Source: Pseudomonadota bacterium
Lineage (GTDB): Bacteria; Desulfobacterota; Desulfovibrionia; Desulfovibrionales; Desulfovibrionaceae
Assembly (NCBI GenBank): GCA_023419375.1
Contig: JAEZYD010000052.1
Location: 3,376-67,375 of the forward strand
Direction: 5' to 3'
DNA: 64,000 nucleotides
Made by a program: the position numbers and the translations under genes. Below the pieces are notes generated by a model. It did no database searches and was not told the origin of the DNA. It saw only the letters and a program-made list of their open reading frames with translations. Of the stretch, positions 62,295-64,000 are shown one piece after another (position 1 is the stretch's first letter; every line of letters begins with the position of its first letter).

Positions 62295-62312
62295 TTCACG
62301 CAGTTCTCCATG

Positions 62313-62362
62313 AAAAAAGGCGAAGTTCCGGCGGCAATGGCGTGCTCCGAAACTTCGCCTTT
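62313..62362. terminator. Bidirectional terminator, sigma-54 activator and dsr operon
   Basis: AAAGGCGAAGTTCCGG pairs, with one mismatch, with CCGAAACTTCGCCTTT (to 62362). On the minus strand the stem is followed by TTTTTT, ending the dsr transcript about 70 bases after dsrD. Confidence 0.85.
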
Positions 62363-62432
62363 CACATCATCTGCCTGCAGTGCAGATCAGCTCAGGACGA
62401 GGTTAATGAGGGCTGTGGAGGAACGGCATTTC

Positions 62433-62662
62433 CTATCCCTCGCCCTCGGCCTGGCTTTGCTTTCCAGCCCCCTTGAGGCCGTACATGGTTGTACTGCCTG
62501 AGGACCAAAATTCCATCACTTCGCATTGCACCATTGAAGTCAGTATTTTTTTACTTCTCTGGGGCCTTTTTCAGGAAAAATATCCAGAAAATCTTTGAAG
62601 TAAAACTTGGTCTTGTTTTTCTCGCTGATGAAATCAACGATTTTTTGTTGATCCGGCGTCAT
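62433..62662 (-). pseudogene. dsrD: DsrD, reading frame broken by an apparent 1-base deletion
   Basis: DsrD is a small winged-helix protein encoded after dsrAB that stimulates sulfite reductase. From ATG 62662 the frame reads MTPDQQKIVDFISEKNKTKF and on to REVKK, then TAC TGA: 40 residues. In the next frame the expected remainder follows directly (ILTSMVQCEVMEFWSSG to GLKGAGKQSQAEGEG, stop TAG at 62435-62433). The break is in a run of seven T (62546-62552 on the plus strand); eight would restore a 76-residue protein, close to the 78 of Desulfovibrio vulgaris. Sequencing error in the homopolymer is the likeliest cause. Confidence 0.88.
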
Positions 62663-62718
62663 GGTAACCTCATTGCCCAGGCCACCCCGCCTGAGGGAAG
62701 CAGGGTGGCCAAAGGCTG

Positions 62719-63864
62719 TTAGAACTTGAACTGCGTGCTCTGCCGCCAGGTGTAGTAGGCGGGATCACGGAAGTCGTCGATAAGGTGGTGGGTGAATTCA
62801 AGGCCGGTCAGCTTGAAGAAAGTTTCCCAGCCTATGCGTTCAGCCCAGTCGCCCAGTCGTTCATATTTGTTGGCGTTGGCCGCGTACACGTCCACGATAT
62901 GTTTGATAGTCTTGGTCAGTGTGGGCCAGCGGGGCGGCTCGTTGGGGATGTAACCCACAACGACCTTGGAGAACTTGGGCATGCTGATGCGGTTGGAAAC
63001 CTTGCCGCCAACCATGATGGCAACGCCGTCGCCCTCGGCATCCGAGATGGGCAGGGCGGGGCACATGGTGTAGCAGTTGCCGCAGTACATGCAGCGGTCT
63101 TCCTTGATGGCGATGGAATTCACCTTCTTGCCGTTATGCTCCACCTTGGTGGGGCGCACAGCGGCGGTGGGGCAGGCAGAAACCGCCAGCGGGATTTCGC
63201 AGAGCTGGTCGGCCCATTCGTGGTCGACCATGGGGGGCTTGCGGTGGATACCCACAAGGCCGATGTCCGAGCAGTGCACAGCGCCGCACATGTTAATGCA
63301 GCAGGCAAGCGCAATGCGCACCGGGGCGGGCATGCGCATGTCTTTAAATTCTTCAAACAGCGCGTCCATCACGGCCTTGACCGGGCCGGAGGCGTCGGTG
63401 GCGGGGGTGTGGCAGTGCAGCCAGCCCTGAGTGTGCACCATATTGCTGATGCCAGCGCCAGTGCCGCCCACGGGGAACTTGAACGAGCCGCCGTCAAACT
63501 TGCGGCTGTTCAGGTCGTCGCGCAGAGCTTCCATGGTGGCTTTATCTTCCACCATGAATTCAATGTTGCTGCGCGTTGTCCAGCGCAAATGGCCGCCGCA
63601 GTATTTGTCGGCAATATCGCACAGCTCGCGGATATGCGTGATGGACATGGTACGGGTGCCGCCAATGCGCACCGTGTAGCAGGTTTCGCCGCTTTCGGCC
63701 ACATGCACGAGCACGCCGGGCTCCAGAATCTCGTGATAGAGCCATTTGCCAAAGTTTCTGGCAATTACCGGCGGAAAGAATTCATTATATTTGCGCGGGC
63801 CAATATCGCTGATACGGCCTTCCATCGGTTTTGCGGGATTGTACCCGGAAGAAATAAAAGCCAT
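62719..63864 (-). CDS. dsrB: Dissimilatory sulfite reductase beta subunit
   Basis: 381 residues; start MAFISSGYNPAKPMEGRISD chosen to match the family, after a G-rich ribosome site. With DsrA it reduces sulfite in the last step of sulfate respiration, using siroheme and 4Fe-4S clusters. Visible blocks: RWTTRSNIEFMVEDK, GWLHCHTPATDASG, CCINMCGAVHC (cysteines near the siroheme-cluster site), and a ferredoxin domain with CMYCGNCYTMC. It follows dsrA after 19 bases and precedes dsrD by 56. Confidence 0.97.
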   Translation of the reverse strand: MAFISSGYNPAKPMEGRISDIGPRKYNEFFPPVIARNFGKWLYHEILEPGVLVHVAESGETCYTVRIGGTRTMSITHIRELCDIADKYCGGHLRWTTRSNIEFMVEDKATMEALRDDLNSRKFDGGSFKFPVGGTGAGISNMVHTQGWLHCHTPATDASGPVKAVMDALFEEFKDMRMPAPVRIALACCINMCGAVHCSDIGLVGIHRKPPMVDHEWADQLCEIPLAVSACPTAAVRPTKVEHNGKKVNSIAIKEDRCMYCGNCYTMCPALPISDAEGDGVAIMVGGKVSNRISMPKFSKVVVGYIPNEPPRWPTLTKTIKHIVDVYAANANKYERLGDWAERIGWETFFKLTGLEFTHHLIDDFRDPAYYTWRQSTQFKF

Positions 63865-63883
63865 GTTCTTCCCCCCCCTTTGA

Positions 63884-64000
63884 CTAGCGTTGATGGCGTT
63901 TGCGGTAAGCAGCAAGGTCACGGGTCCAGCCGCCAGGCACTTCTTCTTCCTTGAAGAAGATGTACGGGTTGGAACGCGGTTCCTTCACATGGTAGGCAGC
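63884..64000 (-). CDS. dsrA: Dissimilatory sulfite reductase alpha subunit, C-terminal end
   Basis: Only the last 38 residues are inside the window (AAYHVKEPRSNPYIFFKEEE to LAAYRKRHQR, stop TAG). They match the conserved DsrA C terminus and are followed 19 bases later by dsrB, as expected. The rest of the gene lies beyond the right edge. Confidence 0.93.
   Translation of the reverse strand, partial: AAYHVKEPRSNPYIFFKEEEVPGGWTRDLAAYRKRHQR

Noticed and set aside
62785..63954. Plus-strand open frame of 389 codons
   Set aside because: Antisense to dsrB, which is unmistakable; Gly/His/Ala-rich shadow.
1..64000. CRISPR arrays, rRNA genes, prophage genes
   Set aside because: No regularly spaced repeats, rRNA segments or phage structural genes were seen on either strand.

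Overview
The window looks like a chromosomal stretch of a sulfate-reducing Desulfovibrio-type deltaproteobacterium. It ends in the dissimilatory sulfite reductase operon (dsrA-dsrB-dsrD, minus strand). It also has a CO dehydrogenase catalytic subunit with its nickel chaperone (cooS-cooC), a bacterioferritin-rubredoxin pair of the kind described in Desulfovibrio desulfuricans, and a DvH-type SH3/NlpC endopeptidase. GC is high over most of the window and drops by eye in the surface-glycan region (about 39-60 kb), mostly in intergenic DNA.

Layout. 1-1.8 kb: end of cooS, then cooC. 1.8-6.8 kb: a PTS EIIC-like membrane protein fused to an EAL c-di-GMP phosphodiesterase, a SYLF-domain protein with a lipoprotein, and a DUF599 protein. 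7.0-15.4 kb: a divergent regulatory unit. The minus strand carries usp, a TauE/SafE transporter, a TIGR02186 membrane protein, a PEP-synthase-like protein and a lone receiver. The plus strand carries a histidine kinase and an NtrC-type activator. Facing sigma-54 promoters and paired palindromes lie between the two arms. 15.4-18.5 kb: a MarR regulator and a flavin split-barrel protein sharing an operator, then trpS and a secreted cupin. 18.5-30.6 kb: envelope-glycan genes, namely a DMT transporter, phosphodiesterase, deacetylase, GT4, membrane protein, GT2, an FtsX-type permease, an ABC ATPase fused to a glycosyltransferase, hldE and glk. 30.8-39 kb: perR, bfr, rubredoxin, phzF-like, ybaK, a hybrid kinase, an RluD-CoaE fusion and an NlpC/P60 lipoprotein, closed by tRNA-Glu(CTC).

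39-60 kb is a polysaccharide or glycoconjugate locus beginning just after the tRNA. It holds five glycosyltransferases, two methyltransferase-domain proteins, an LtaS-like/TPR membrane protein, and an acyl/amino-sugar set (KAS III, ACP, SDR, NeuD-like acyltransferase, DegT aminotransferase). Five proteins with unrelated catalytic domains share the same C-terminal two-repeat module (FD..WY ... P(L/I)(E)HY(L) ... GY.PNP ... NPL.HY). This is the most striking unexplained pattern in the window. 60.6-64 kb: a GAF/sigma-54 activator with a four-cysteine cluster, then the dsr operon read inward from the right edge.

The dsrD gene carries an apparent 1-base deletion in a homopolymer. It should be settled as sequencing error or true mutation, because dsrD is normally conserved in this group.
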